This document shows positions 10,496 through 21,645 of a stretch of 44,615 nucleotides of DNA, in pieces. Positions within the stretch are counted from its first letter, which is position 1; every line of letters starts with the position of its first letter. The stretch is from Lichtheimia corymbifera B2541 (lineage: Eukaryota > Mucoromycota > Mucoromycetes > Mucorales > Lichtheimiaceae): positions 1 through 44,615 of the forward strand of contig JNEU01000676.1 in the NCBI GenBank assembly GCA_000697475.1, written 5' to 3'. Under the pieces are notes generated by a model, which saw only the letters and a list, made by a program, of their open reading frames with translations, searched no databases and had not been told where the DNA came from. The translations under genes were made by a program, and so were the position numbers.

Positions 10496-13229
10496 CTGAG
10501 ACAAGGTGTTGAGTAAAAGAGAACTTGTCGCGGGAGAGTGGAAAGAAAGAAGAGAAAAGAGAAGAGAGAAGAGAGAGGGGGCTTTTTAGGGTGGAGGTTT
10601 TAGAGTGAATAAGAGAGCAAAGCAGGTTGTCTGAGTTGGTCAATGCAAAACAACAGAAAAAAGAGACACCCACACACCCACTTATTCACACCCACCCACC
10701 ACCCCACTGTATCTCACACACACACACACACACCCATTAAACATCACCATGTTCTCATTTTCCATATCTTATTAACACATTAACCATACAACTAGCATTA
10801 TGGTTGTCATTCAAGTTGTTTTTTCTTGTTACCCCATCACGCCATCCATGTAAAATAAACATTGTTGCAATAACCACGTGTCCCATCTTTTTCACATTCA
10901 CGCGTTGCTCACTTTTTCACCATGACATTTAGACATAAAAGCTACTTTAGATAAATGCTCCTGAAACGTAATAGTTGTGCTGCTACTCCTCCTCATTGTT
11001 ACATGTCACACACATTTACCATTAGCCATAAAAAACGATAGTTTCCCGCGTTATCGTCGTCTGTACGCCATCAGAACAAGTCGTTCTATGGATATGTCTC
11101 TCTCTCACACACACATTCATTGCACTCCGTGTTCCCAGATCAAAATGCTGTCCTTGGAAAAGGGGGCGCGTGCGGGATGTCAATGGGCGGATATCGATAT
11201 GCATCTGGATTTAGTTATCGTGCTTTACGCAAGGACACTCTCACACATGTGGATACCCGCGGAATCCCTATTGCCACTTGAAAATGCCACTTTTCCAATA
11301 GCATTCATTAACCTCCCCCCCACATATACTCTCTCACTCATACATGCATTCCACACAGATCTATCTCCCCGCTCTTGTGACAACACCATCACCCCCATTA
11401 AGGCAATTAAAATCAGCGCTCGGTTGCCTAGGTGATAATTAACCTTGCATAGCTCCATCCTTTTACAGCTTTTTACATTGTCTTCAGCCACGCTACGCCA
11501 TATGACACTAGCGGATCATAGGCAAAGCCTTACTTAGCAATGCTTAATAAAAGAACATATTGGATATATAGAGAATGAAAGGGCGTGTACCATAATGATT
11601 TGACTCCGAGGAGCTAAAAAAAGCTGGGGGTTGGTGGGTTGGTGGGTCCCTGGGATCGCTCTCTCACTTTTTTTTTCTTTGTGCATTGGTGGATAATAGG
11701 TGTCTCACCTGGTAAAAGTGTCCCGTGTCGCTAATTTGGCTGAATTCATTTACAGGACAATCAACACCAGCCAAAGAGTAATAGGAGAATGTAATATAAC
11801 CGTGTGCATATGTGAGTGTGTGCAACTCGACATATGTGGCAAGTGCTTTGGCGTTTGTTTAGGATCATGATGACATGCATATGCTGCTGTCTTGTTATCC
11901 GCTCCCGGGATCCGTGCTCACAAATGCTGCTCCTGCTGCTGTGTTTAATACATTGGCTTACTTTACATTGTTCTTTTCATCCACACCCATATCATCTATT
12001 CTCCCCCCTCAACCCCCCACCCCATGGCATGGGTCATGTTGACTCCATCATCTTGATGTAGACAACAACACGTTGGCCCTAACTCTCTTTTTTTCCACCG
12101 TGGGAAATGAGCTCATGTGCATTGGATCGTTTGTTCCCTTGCTCTGTTCTTTTTTCTCTTTCTCTCTTTTTTTTTTAATGTACGACCCCGATCGGTGTTG
12201 GATGTAAAGAGAAAAGGGGGTCACTAGGACAGGCGGGAAAGACAAGGGAACAGCCTTTTTTGGTGGCAAGGCAAGATGCTGTTTAGCTTTTCTTGGTTAA
12301 AATGGAATATGTCAAAAGCAATGAGTAAAAGATAAGAGCGACTCTAGTTGGCTGGTATTGTCTCGTACGATCTGAGAAAAGTAGGTTCTGATACATGGCC
12401 TTCCCCCTTTTTTTTTTCTGTTGCTGTGCCCTTTTTTTTCACACATGTATGTATCCTCCGACGCCGGCATATCCGTAGCACCCCTTGACTGTGCAACACA
12501 TAGCCTTTTATCCTTTTGATCTAACAGCGAATAATATCGCTTATCCGATTACGACTCACATTCCTGCAACAAATGGGTTGCCGAGCTGTTGGTACCTTGC
12601 ATGCTCTCTCCACAGTCCGCCATTTTTCCGCAATGACCCCAGCCAGTGATTATATGAGCTATATTTGCTATGATTGTCAGATGGGTTGTTTGGTGGTGAT
12701 GGTGGGTGGTACACATTGATATGACAGCCCAACCCTTTGGGTCTGTGGATCCGGGGACCGTGTTGATGTCAATTGCACAACATTAGCATATAGGGTTGCA
12801 TGGATAAAAAAAAACTCTTTTTTTGTACTACTGGGACACACATGGACGATCCATGCAATTCGGCCAATGATTGTCCTAGTGTACTTTCCATTGCAAAAGT
12901 GGGTTTTGTCTTTCCCACAAGTTTATTCTGCATACCCTCTTTGTTGATGATGTGCCTTTTAATATTGCCATGGTCCATTTAATAACACGCATGAGAGGAT
13001 TAGTGGCATGATGCAACACTGGAGAGCCATTCGCTGCTGAGGTACAATCATCCAGAAATGTTAATACATGTGGCGTCCATAAACACAGCCATCACGTTTA
13101 CCACATTAAAGCGTGCAATGCTTTGTTCCTCCATTATTTATCCCAACATCACCCCTTGAACATCCTATCAATTTGATTGTTCCCATATAACGATGATTAA
13201 GGATGTACATAGCAGGCATTTGCTGCTCT
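10496..13229. other. gene-poor region
   Basis: Polypyrimidine/GA-rich sequence (10500-10620, minus-strand leader of the velvet gene) and CA-rich microsatellite stretches around 10670-10740 are visible. No frame on either strand between 10.7 and 13.2 kb shows protein-like composition or consistent splicing, and I saw no tRNA T-arm motif. It may be the long regulatory region of the velvet gene. Confidence 0.5.
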
Positions 13230-13684
13230 TTACACGCCGTCAAAGACTGCGACAACTTCTTGTGAGCCTCCTGCCATAAGAGAAAAGATGGCATTGGATG
13301 ACAAATGAGCTTCTTTTTGGTCAGTTTCACGAAGAATGATTGTCCCATCGATGGACGATAGGTGTCCCATTGATCCACAATAAGCCCAAAACTTTAATCC
13401 CTTCATGGAAGGTCGCATGGTACTAAAAGTAAGCTAACAACAGCATATTGTATATGTGTTTGAAAAAGACAGAACGCTGACAAGGAAAGCATGTCGAGCA
13501 ATTGCATCTCATACATGACCAAATCCGCCGTTGGATAATATTCATTGAGCATAGACATCATGAGTGGCATAAGCAGTCGAGCCATTTCCTATCAGCCGTT
13601 GAAGGCAAAACAAGAAGCAATGGCAGAAATACGTACTACATGAAAGAACAAATGATATTCTCGATGGTCCAGCATGAATTTCAT
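13230..13684 (-). CDS. small orphan protein, three exons
   Basis: Minus-strand model: exons 13640-13684, 13482-13588 and 13230-13422, joined by introns of 51 nt (GTAGTA…GATAG) and 59 nt (GTCAGC…TTTAG), give 114 aa with agreeing phases. The protein starts MKFMLDHREYHLFFHEMARL, is Met/Leu-rich in its first half (…MMSMLNEYYPTADLVMYEMQ…) and continues with GLKFWAYCGSMGHLSSIDGT and a hydrophobic end …QEVVAVFDGV. No signal peptide, transmembrane helix or known domain is recognised. Both donors are off-consensus and the ATG could be internal to a longer or decayed gene. The model is therefore tentative, but the frame character is better than in the surrounding 3 kb. Confidence 0.35.
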
Positions 13685-14043
13685 GTGATCGATTTGTATA
13701 GGACAGGTGCGTCATTGTGGGTTGTTTGCTTGTACCACACCCTCCGTTGCTATGATGGGAGCAATTCATGCAACTTGACGACCACACTTGCTCTTCTTTA
13801 TTACGTTGTGAGACATGCATTATTATTGGTGATCCAGAGATTTTCAGAACCATCACTTTTTTCCTTTACAAGATAACATGATTTATTATAAAGACCTATG
13901 ATAATGGAGTGGATAATAATAAGACTCTTTATGCAAGATATTGGGTGTTGGATGTGGGTGGTGTGGCTTGCAAATGACCCGCAGCAGTAAAATCACAGGG
14001 CAGAATATGAGTGATTCAGTCAGCGTCACCTTGTATCTATTTC

Positions 14044-16234
14044 ATGCTCTTAAGGCAGTCTGTGCGCGCAGTAAGACCTTCTTTAGCCACGCCTCTTTAC
14101 CCATTTACCTCCACTTTGACAAGAGCCCATTTCCAGAAACGTCCTCGATCAACCATGAGCGATTGTCACTTTCCAAACAAGCGAGCGCAGTACGAACCAA
14201 AACCCATCGTATACGGCAAGGCAAAGAATGGCGCCGACATGCGTATTCAACTAGACGACAAGGAAGCCAGTATCTGCGAACTATTGCGTCAAGTATCCGA
14301 CTACGTTGCTGCAGAACGTCCTGATCTACCACGCATTGAATCGCGCATTGCAGGTGGTTGGGTACGCGACAAGGTAAAAAGTGACAACACAAGCACACAC
14401 ACATATGTACATAGACGCCTGATGTGATTATTCTCCAGCTCCTTGGAAAGGATTGTCACGACTTGGATATTGCAGTGAATGATATGATGGGATACGAGTT
14501 TGCTCAATATGTCAACAAGTGCTTGGAAAAGAATGGATATCCTACACGCAACATTGCAAAGATCGACAGCAATCCAGCAAAATCAAAACATCTCGAGACG
14601 GCCACCACAAAGTTATTCAACATCGAAGTCGATTTCGCCAATCTGCGTACTGAAGTCTATGATGAAGATAGTAGAATCCCATCAGCCATTGTAAGTCATG
14701 ATCACCTCTGTGTGTGTATCTCATCCGCTCATGCATGCATAATTTCTTTTAGGCATTTGGCACACCCACAGAAGATGCTTATCGACGTGATACTACTATC
14801 AACAGCTTGTTTTACAACATTAATACATGTCAAGTCGAGGATTTCACTGGGAAAGTATGTATGCTTCTTGGCTATGAATGGGGGAATCGTTTATTGATCT
14901 ATATGAAACAGGGATTATCTGATCTTGAGCAAGGATTGATTCGTACACCATTGGAGCCTTTTGAGACCTTCAAAGATGATCCATTGCGTGTCCTTCGATG
15001 CGTTCGATTTGCCAGTCGATTCAACTTTGAGCTTGTACCTGAAATTGTGGATGCTGTCAAGAACGAGACGATTCGACGTGCATTGGATGAGAAGATTAGC
15101 AAGGAGCGTATTGGCAATGAGCTTGAAAAGATGGTGACAGGCCCACTACCACTCAAAGCAATTGAAATGATCCACGACCTCGGCTTGTACCATGTCATTT
15201 TCACCACGCATGCCAATATTGTATCCGGTACTGTACAAGATTCCAGCATAGCAGTACGAGCTGTAGGTGCTACCCAATGGTAAGCATCATGGGATGGAAT
15301 TCGTGTGTGTGAACCAACTAACATGGTTATTGAACATGTAGGTTGGCAGGCCATCCAATGGAGGCATTACGTCCGTACAACAAGGAGGAGATGCGATTGC
15401 TCAACATGGCTTCCTATTTTCTACCATTTTCCGATATCATCACTGAACAAAAAGGCAGACACATCGTAGGTGTGCAAGATGTATTGCGCGATTCGATCAA
15501 GGTAATGTGTGTGTGGGTGTATTGTTGGTGATGATACGACTTGGATCTCATTCCAATTCTTGACAACAGGCCACCAAATCAGACATGACTTGCCTTGCAC
15601 ATCTCTTTTCCGAATATCCATCATTTACGGCAGCTGTTGACAGCAACATGCAAAATACCATCTCTCGACAAGACCTTGGTAAGGATAAATGTGGATGGTT
15701 TTATCCATTTCTAACCAATGAGGTTGGTAGGCATGCTTATCCGAGGCTCCAAGGAATTATGGACAACTACCCTGAAATTGGCACTCGTGGTCGAGCTACT
15801 CAAAGCAAATGATACCATTGACTGGCGTCAACCATACAATGTGACATCAGGTAGTTTTTAGGATGGGTGGGTGAGTGCATGGATATCAAAGCAGATTGCT
15901 GACAATCATAATTAGATCAAAGCATAGAATATATTTGCGAGAAATACAACGCCCTGATATCGCAAACAAGGCAGTATGGTATTAGCGATTGTTATAAATG
16001 GAAGCCTATGCTCGATGTAAGTTGTGGGGGCTGTGAATACGTGACATGAGGATTGCTAACTTTTGTTTATAGGGCAAAAAGATTGCACAGATCCTTGGCA
16101 TCAAACCTGGTCCTAGTATGGGAGACTTGCTACAGCAGACAATGAAATGGCAATTGGCAAATCCTGAAGGAACGCAAGAAGAATGTAGTGCCATGATTAA
16201 GGCTTATTGGGAAGCAGGACAGAGTAGCAGTTGA
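14044..16234 (+). CDS. CCA1: CCA-adding tRNA nucleotidyltransferase
   Basis: Exons 14044-14373, 14439-14690, 14753-14854, 14912-15279, 15342-15501, 15570-15678, 15731-15850, 15916-16016 and 16073-16234 give 567 aa. The enzyme adds or repairs the 3' CCA of tRNAs. Class II motifs are all present: GGWVRDKLLGKDCHDLDIAV (residues 104-123; metal-binding D118 and D120), DAYRRDTTINSLFYN (202-216; RRD motif), DDPLRVLRCVRFA (250-262) and the ERIGNELEK segment. The first 37 residues (MLLRQSVRAVRPSLATPLYP…) are Arg/Ser-rich and acid-free, like a mitochondrial presequence. A second ATG at 14155 (Met38, MSDCHFP) would give the cytosolic/nuclear form, as known for yeast CCA1. Its stop is 14 bp from that of the Wss1-like gene on the other strand. 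Confidence 0.95.
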
Positions 16235-16248
16235 AGAATAAAGTGTTT

Positions 16249-17498
16249 TTAAGCTTTATTGAAAGCACAAGCATCGCATGTAGTTGTAGCCATATCGTTT
16301 AAAAGAGTACATTGAGGACAAGCCCATGAGGTGGTTTTGCTGTTAGAGGTATCGACGGCATTGGTTCGCTCTGATAGACACATTGCACAAGCTAGCACCA
16401 ATTCTTGATTTTCAAAGGTGCATATAGCGCATATCCATGTAGCATGATGCCGTTTTGTTGTCAAGGAGCCTTGATTATCATCATCATCATCATCATCACG
16501 TCCACGCTTTCTTCCCGATGGATTGGTATTGGCCGTATTATGATCATCATCATCATCCAATACAATGACTGTGGATGTTTGAGGATCATTGGGAGTAGTG
16601 TTGTCATCATCAGCCGATTCTTCTTGCAATCCACCGCACCATTTCTGATCTCGAAGACGTCTTTCAGCTGCTTGTGCTGCCATTTGTTTTGGTGTTAAGC
16701 TCTTTTCCAGCTGATTAGGTGTCGATCCTCCAAGTCTTACACCGCCAGTAGGAAGCATGACCCGTTGTACTTGTCGACGTTGTTCAGCAGCTACAAGCGC
16801 ACGGTTCTTGATAGCCAAGGGTGATAATGGGAATCCGGTATTGTCACCCAATTTATGCCCCACGCCATCAAATGCCGAGTATCCCTTTTGGCCTGTCAAC
16901 AGCAACTGATCGAGTTCATCATTCAATTCATCCAGGATCTTGTAAAATGTTGCATCATGTGGTCCTCGCACTAAGCAATGTCAACCAATGAATATACTTG
17001 TTTGCCTTGGTTGTCTGCCCATGATTGATTTACCTATATGTACGAGTCTATATTCTTCCATTAGCTTTGTTGTCTCTCTCTCCCTTATACCCATTTCATA
17101 TCAACCTACTCATGGAGCATAGTTCCAAGAAGATCATTGTAGTCAAGGAATACAGTATCGTCGTAATGTGGTCGTAAACGGATATTGATCTTGAAGCCAT
17201 GATTGACGTTCAAACCTATGTAAGATGATATTAGCATATAGTCCACACCATCTGAACATAGGTTTCGCTTACCAAGAAGGTTGGGGTTGGTAGGGTAAAA
17301 CTCACACAAGTGTTGCACTTTCCATCCTCGCTTGCGCATAATAGGGAGAACCTGTAGGATATGGGTTAAAAACAGCTTTTAATACGAAATGAAGTGTCTG
17401 ATTCGTGCCTGTGAAGCGATTCGTTTGAGAAGCTGCAATGCTTCGTTTGAGTTTTTCTTTTTCTTTAGTGCTTTGATTTCTTGAACAGCATGATTCAT
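16249..17498 (-). CDS. WSS1: Wss1/SPRTN-type WLM metalloprotease
   Basis: Exons 17409-17498, 17273-17351, 17110-17215, 17034-17047 and 16249-16970 give 336 aa. Wss1 is a DNA-dependent protease that removes DNA-protein crosslinks and SUMO conjugates. The WLM domain occupies about residues 15-125: IMRKRGWKVQHLCEFYP, NLLGLNVNHG, LLGTMLHELVHIVRGPHDATFY. The zinc ligands are H91, H95 and H101 and the catalytic residue is E92. The C-terminus has a SUMO-interaction-like TVIVLDDDDD, a basic KRGRDDDDDDD region, and two RanBP2-type zinc fingers (WICAICTFENQELVLACAMC and WACPQCTLLNDMATTTCDAC). Oddities: the first intron uses a GC donor, and a 14-nt microexon encodes LVHI, completing the HExxH motif. The start is the ATG at 17498. 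Confidence 0.93.
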
Positions 17499-19007
17499 AA
17501 GGCTTTACACAAAGAGAGAGAGATAAAAAAGAGCTGCGACCTGAATGGAAAGCATATCCTTTGAAACAGCCAATGAAATTATTCTCCTCCTACTTGGCAA
17601 TGCGCATCATCACACTACCAGCGCCTTTGTTTAATGTAGGATAGCTCCTTTTCTCCATAGATCCAATCATGTTCTTTGCTCATACACCTCTTTGTATATA
17701 CACATAATGCGTACAATGGGACCTGTGGTGTTGTTTATGATAAATTAAGCTTCCACTCTAATAACAAAGTATCTAAATTGATTGTCTACATCAAAACAAG
17801 CATCCTCATAGTCATAAACATCATTCAACAGGTATGATGCCTTTTTTCACCCACGCTCAGTTTTGCCACGCATTGAACCATTGTACTACCGGTGGCTGTA
17901 GGTTCCACATTACCCGTAACACTGGGAGAGAAAGGAAAAATACAACAAGACCAGTATCGCCATGCAGCAACATGAATGATGACGGTCCAAAGATATAGAT
18001 CCACCCTTTGCATTGCTTGGGATATAGCAAAGGATACACTTTTTGCGTTACCGATTACTTAATATCGGCTTGCGTGTATTTTGCAAAATGTAAGGGTCCG
18101 CTAAATTCACACAGGTAAACCGTTTCTCTGGTTAATGTATGCATATCGGTGGCTAATGCATGGGGTTTTGGCACATGATACCCCATCAAACACGATGAGA
18201 CTATTTTTGCTGATAGTAGTAAAGAGCAAAGTCTGGACGACAGATGAGGGGCGCGTGTTTTTTTCTTGTACTTCGGGCTCATCACTCTTTTTAACCAAAA
18301 TGGCATGCTTACACAATCTATTCATTGGGGTCATAACCGAGATAACCGAGGAGGCGGGAAATTCAACCTGGTAACAATAACCCCTGTAGATGGATATCAT
18401 CCCAGTAATCTGGATACCTGGTGACAATAGCAAGATGAATGAGCAAGTGGTAGCAAGATGCACAATAGGCCACGAGGTATACAAAAACTCCCATGTCAGT
18501 GTTCCATCGGATGCTCTTGTGCAACCATTCAATGGTTACTTTTGCAAAGGGTGGTGGTATTATTATTGCCCAAAACTTACTCCGCCCCTCTCTCTCATGT
18601 CTCCCCATTGAACAAAAGTAATTACATCGTCTTCTCCTGGGTTGTTTGAGTATATAGGCCAATTGTATTTATTCCCTTATTCATCATGGATACAAGTAAC
18701 TTGTATAGAAATAAATACAAAAAGAAGCGTGGGATGGGAAAATACCAAAAGGAATATGACAGAAGTTAAAAATGTAGCACGTGGATTGAGTGGTGTCATT
18801 GCTGCGATCAATAAAGAAAGGGTCGTCATTCCCAGATGTTGTACAAGGATGGTAACGATTGGGCACAACGAATGGGTTTCCTTTTTCCCCCGTCGTCGTC
18901 TACAGAGTCTATCTTTTTTTTTTTCTCTCACTTTTCTTGCACAACTTGCTCTTTGGGTGAACCCAACCTTTCAACAGGTGTCAGTCGTTCCTTTTTCTTT
19001 TCCAGAC
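17499..19007. other. intergenic region between divergent genes
   Basis: Separates the starts of the Wss1-like gene (minus) and the kelch-BTB gene (plus). Short frames at 18055-18660 on both strands have some protein character but show no start, domain or consistent splicing. Pyrimidine runs at 18895-18935 and 18988-19004 directly precede the kelch-BTB start. Confidence 0.5.
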
Positions 19008-21356
19008 ATGCCGTCGGCTACTACCTCAACCGCCATGCAACAAATGCAGTCGATTTCGGGCATCACCACCCAGATTCAAGCCACATCGGGTCAAGTGCCT
19101 CCTCCACTGGTGGGAGCGTCTGTTAGTGTGGTGGATGATCGAGTCTTTGTGTTCGCAGGGCGACTCGTTAGCACTCGTCAAATGACCAATTATATGTATG
19201 TGCTTGACTTGCATACGCTTGAATGGACCCGGCATATCCCTCCTCCAGATTCAGCCAAGGCGCCTCGTGCTCGATACTTTCATTCTGCCAACGTGTACAA
19301 GAATTCCATTGTTGTATTTGGTGGCATGGGAACTTCTCGAATGTCTCAAGACAACCTATGTGTCCTTGATGATGTCTCCGTATTCGATGTCTCAACAATG
19401 AGCTGGAAACGACCTACAGTGGAACCATCCTTATTTGCCCCTCGACCACGTTACGCACATTTGGCAGCAGTCATCGATGATAAGCTCGTTGTGATGGGTG
19501 GACAAAACATTGAAAATGCTTATCTACATGAGATCAACGTACTCGATATGACATCTTGGGAGTGGATTCATGCACGCACTATCGAACAACATGTGGGTAC
19601 TTATCGCTCCATTGCCGTGGCAGCACCACCAGGCACTCGATTACCTGCAGGTACACCCAGCAACGATATTCCCAATCGAGTAACAAGTCCTGATCCAATG
19701 ACTACTGTCAGCACACACAACACCGGTGGTGGTGGTGGTGGTGGTGGTGGTGGAAACAACGATGCATCATCATCATCCATTTATGTTTATTCCAATTACA
19801 ACTTTACGGATGTTCAACGAGAACTACAAGTGATTCGATCACCCTTGGGTACAGGAGCCACCGTGGAAGATTGTACACATGCTATGGCAGGAACTCTATT
19901 GCCTCCAGGATTACGATTCCCTAGTGGGCATTCGCTTGGACATCACGTGGTCATTTGCGGTACACATTTATCACCTCAGTCGCAAACATTTGCTATTTGG
20001 GCATTGGATTTGGGAACCCTTGCATGGTCAAGAATCGAGACTGGTACCATATTTAGTCGTGGATCATGGAATTGTGGCACTGTATACCCGAACAACAACC
20101 GTGCATTGGTATTCGGTCATCGTGAACGGCATTTAATGGAAGACTACAACCATCGACAGCTCAACTTTGACCACATTGCAATGATTGATCTGGAAGCTTT
20201 TGGTGTCTATCGTGTACCGGAGAACACTTGCTCAACGTTGGCTCAAGAAATGGGCTTGAGTTTATTGAATGAACCAACCGTATGTGATTTCCGTATTGTG
20301 AGCAGTGATGGTCGCTCAATACCAGTCAATTCCGCCGTATTATCCCAACGTTGGTCTTATTTTGCAGAATTGATGGAGACACGCAACACACGACAACGAC
20401 CTGAAGGAACAACATTACGCACACATAGTTTGAGTTTACCTTATCCATATCCAGTGGTCATTGCATTGCTTCAATTCTTGTATACAGATCACCTGATTAC
20501 AGCTCAACAATATCAGCCCCATATTCTTGCTCAGCTATTGTTATTGGCCGATATGTATGGATTGGATCGTCTAAGATTACTCGCCACCCATGCCTTGCAC
20601 CAAATGCTCAATATGGCAACAGCACCACTCATCTTTGAAACGGCTGCTCTTTCTCATCAAACAAGCTTGCAAGTCCGTGCACTCAAAATGATGATTGCAG
20701 CTAAAAAGATGATCCAGCAACAGCAACAGCAACAACAACAAGCAGCAGCAACACCACCCACCACGATACCACTACAATCGAGCCATACACTTGCTTCTAA
20801 TGGTACAACAACCAGCGCATACCCAACGACTGATAATGCATTTAGCCGTGAGACACACCAACGGCTTTTACAGCAGCATCGACCAGCATCACCCTCCTCC
20901 AACAACAATTCCAATTTTATTCAACGTTCAGCCTCTGTCTCTTCAACTGGTTACTTTGAGCCTCCTACTATTGGTGTGGGTTCTCCTCGATTCCCAATGC
21001 CGTCTCGCAGTACGACCCTTCCACATAATCAACAACAACAACATCCACTTTCTCCACCTTTGCCATCCCCTTCACTAGCTTCCGCTAATATGCCCAATCC
21101 ATTCTCCGTATTACCCAACAACTTATCTTCTTCTCCTTCTGCAAGTCCTGATCTCGGTTTTCGTCATTCACCTTCGTTATCAACATCGAAACCACTGGTG
21201 CCTGTCGCTGTCGACGCCATTGCTTCTCAGGGCAGCAATACTACTGCAAGTGATTCCGATGGTGGTGGTGGTAATCCTATCCCAGGCGCTGGTACCATCA
21301 AGAAAAAGAAGAGACCTTTCCTTACTGGCAAATTTGCAAAGAGCTTTGCTTCATAA
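19008..21356 (+). CDS. kelch-repeat/BTB protein of the Mds3/Pmd1/Ral2 type
   Basis: Single-exon gene of 782 aa. Kelch-like repeats fill residues about 33-370: VFVFAGRLVSTRQMTNYMYV, PRARYFHSANVYKNSIVVFG, PRPRYAHLAAVIDDKLVVMG, and a later WALDLGTLAW blade. Between blades lie a Gly run and a Ser-rich loop at about 235-255. A BTB fold follows at about 420-560 (CDFRIVSSDGRSIPVNSAVL…LLLLADMYGLDRL). The last 200 residues are Gln/Ser/Pro-rich and end in a basic KKKKRPFLTGKFAKSF. The GRLVSTRxMTN motif and the kelch-then-BTB order match fungal Mds3/Pmd1/Ral2, which act in TOR/pH signalling, sporulation and Ras-dependent morphology; a precise orthologue is not assignable. I chose the ATG at 19008 because the kelch homology starts just after it. 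The open frame upstream to 18642 lacks domain character. Confidence 0.88.
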   Translation: MPSATTSTAMQQMQSISGITTQIQATSGQVPPPLVGASVSVVDDRVFVFAGRLVSTRQMTNYMYVLDLHTLEWTRHIPPPDSAKAPRARYFHSANVYKNSIVVFGGMGTSRMSQDNLCVLDDVSVFDVSTMSWKRPTVEPSLFAPRPRYAHLAAVIDDKLVVMGGQNIENAYLHEINVLDMTSWEWIHARTIEQHVGTYRSIAVAAPPGTRLPAGTPSNDIPNRVTSPDPMTTVSTHNTGGGGGGGGGGNNDASSSSIYVYSNYNFTDVQRELQVIRSPLGTGATVEDCTHAMAGTLLPPGLRFPSGHSLGHHVVICGTHLSPQSQTFAIWALDLGTLAWSRIETGTIFSRGSWNCGTVYPNNNRALVFGHRERHLMEDYNHRQLNFDHIAMIDLEAFGVYRVPENTCSTLAQEMGLSLLNEPTVCDFRIVSSDGRSIPVNSAVLSQRWSYFAELMETRNTRQRPEGTTLRTHSLSLPYPYPVVIALLQFLYTDHLITAQQYQPHILAQLLLLADMYGLDRLRLLATHALHQMLNMATAPLIFETAALSHQTSLQVRALKMMIAAKKMIQQQQQQQQQAAATPPTTIPLQSSHTLASNGTTTSAYPTTDNAFSRETHQRLLQQHRPASPSSNNNSNFIQRSASVSSTGYFEPPTIGVGSPRFPMPSRSTTLPHNQQQQHPLSPPLPSPSLASANMPNPFSVLPNNLSSSPSASPDLGFRHSPSLSTSKPLVPVAVDAIASQGSNTTASDSDGGGGNPIPGAGTIKKKKRPFLTGKFAKSFAS

Positions 21357-21645
21357 ATCATTACACCCCTTTGATAGACGTTCCCATTCAATATAGACAT
21401 TGCTTTTGTATCGCTTTCTATTTCATCATAATAGCATACGCTTCATTGATAACAATGTGTGGTTGTGTGAGAGATTAAGCATGTAACAACTTTGGAAAAG
21501 AGTAATTGAGATCTAAGATCATCAATCCAAATGAGTAGCAGCAAGCGCCATTTTACAAACTAGAAAGCAAGGGTTGTATTGTTGTGTATCCAATAACAAT
21601 AGAAATCTCTACGTTAACGATCTGTTTATAGGTTTGGATGGTGCT

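Noticed and set aside
10496..10673. Minus-strand frame that would extend the velvet gene upstream
   Set aside because: It translates GA/CT-rich leader sequence and is in the frame of exon 2 rather than exon 1; the ATG at 10495 gives phase-consistent exons.
10960..11440. Plus-strand frames of over 100 codons between 10.9 and 11.5 kb
   Set aside because: Composition follows CA/CT-rich sequence, with no start context, domain or splice consistency.
18642..19007. Continuous open frame extending the kelch-BTB protein by 122 residues upstream
   Set aside because: It begins without an ATG, includes pyrimidine-rich leader-like sequence and has no domain similarity; the ATG at 19008 directly precedes the kelch region.
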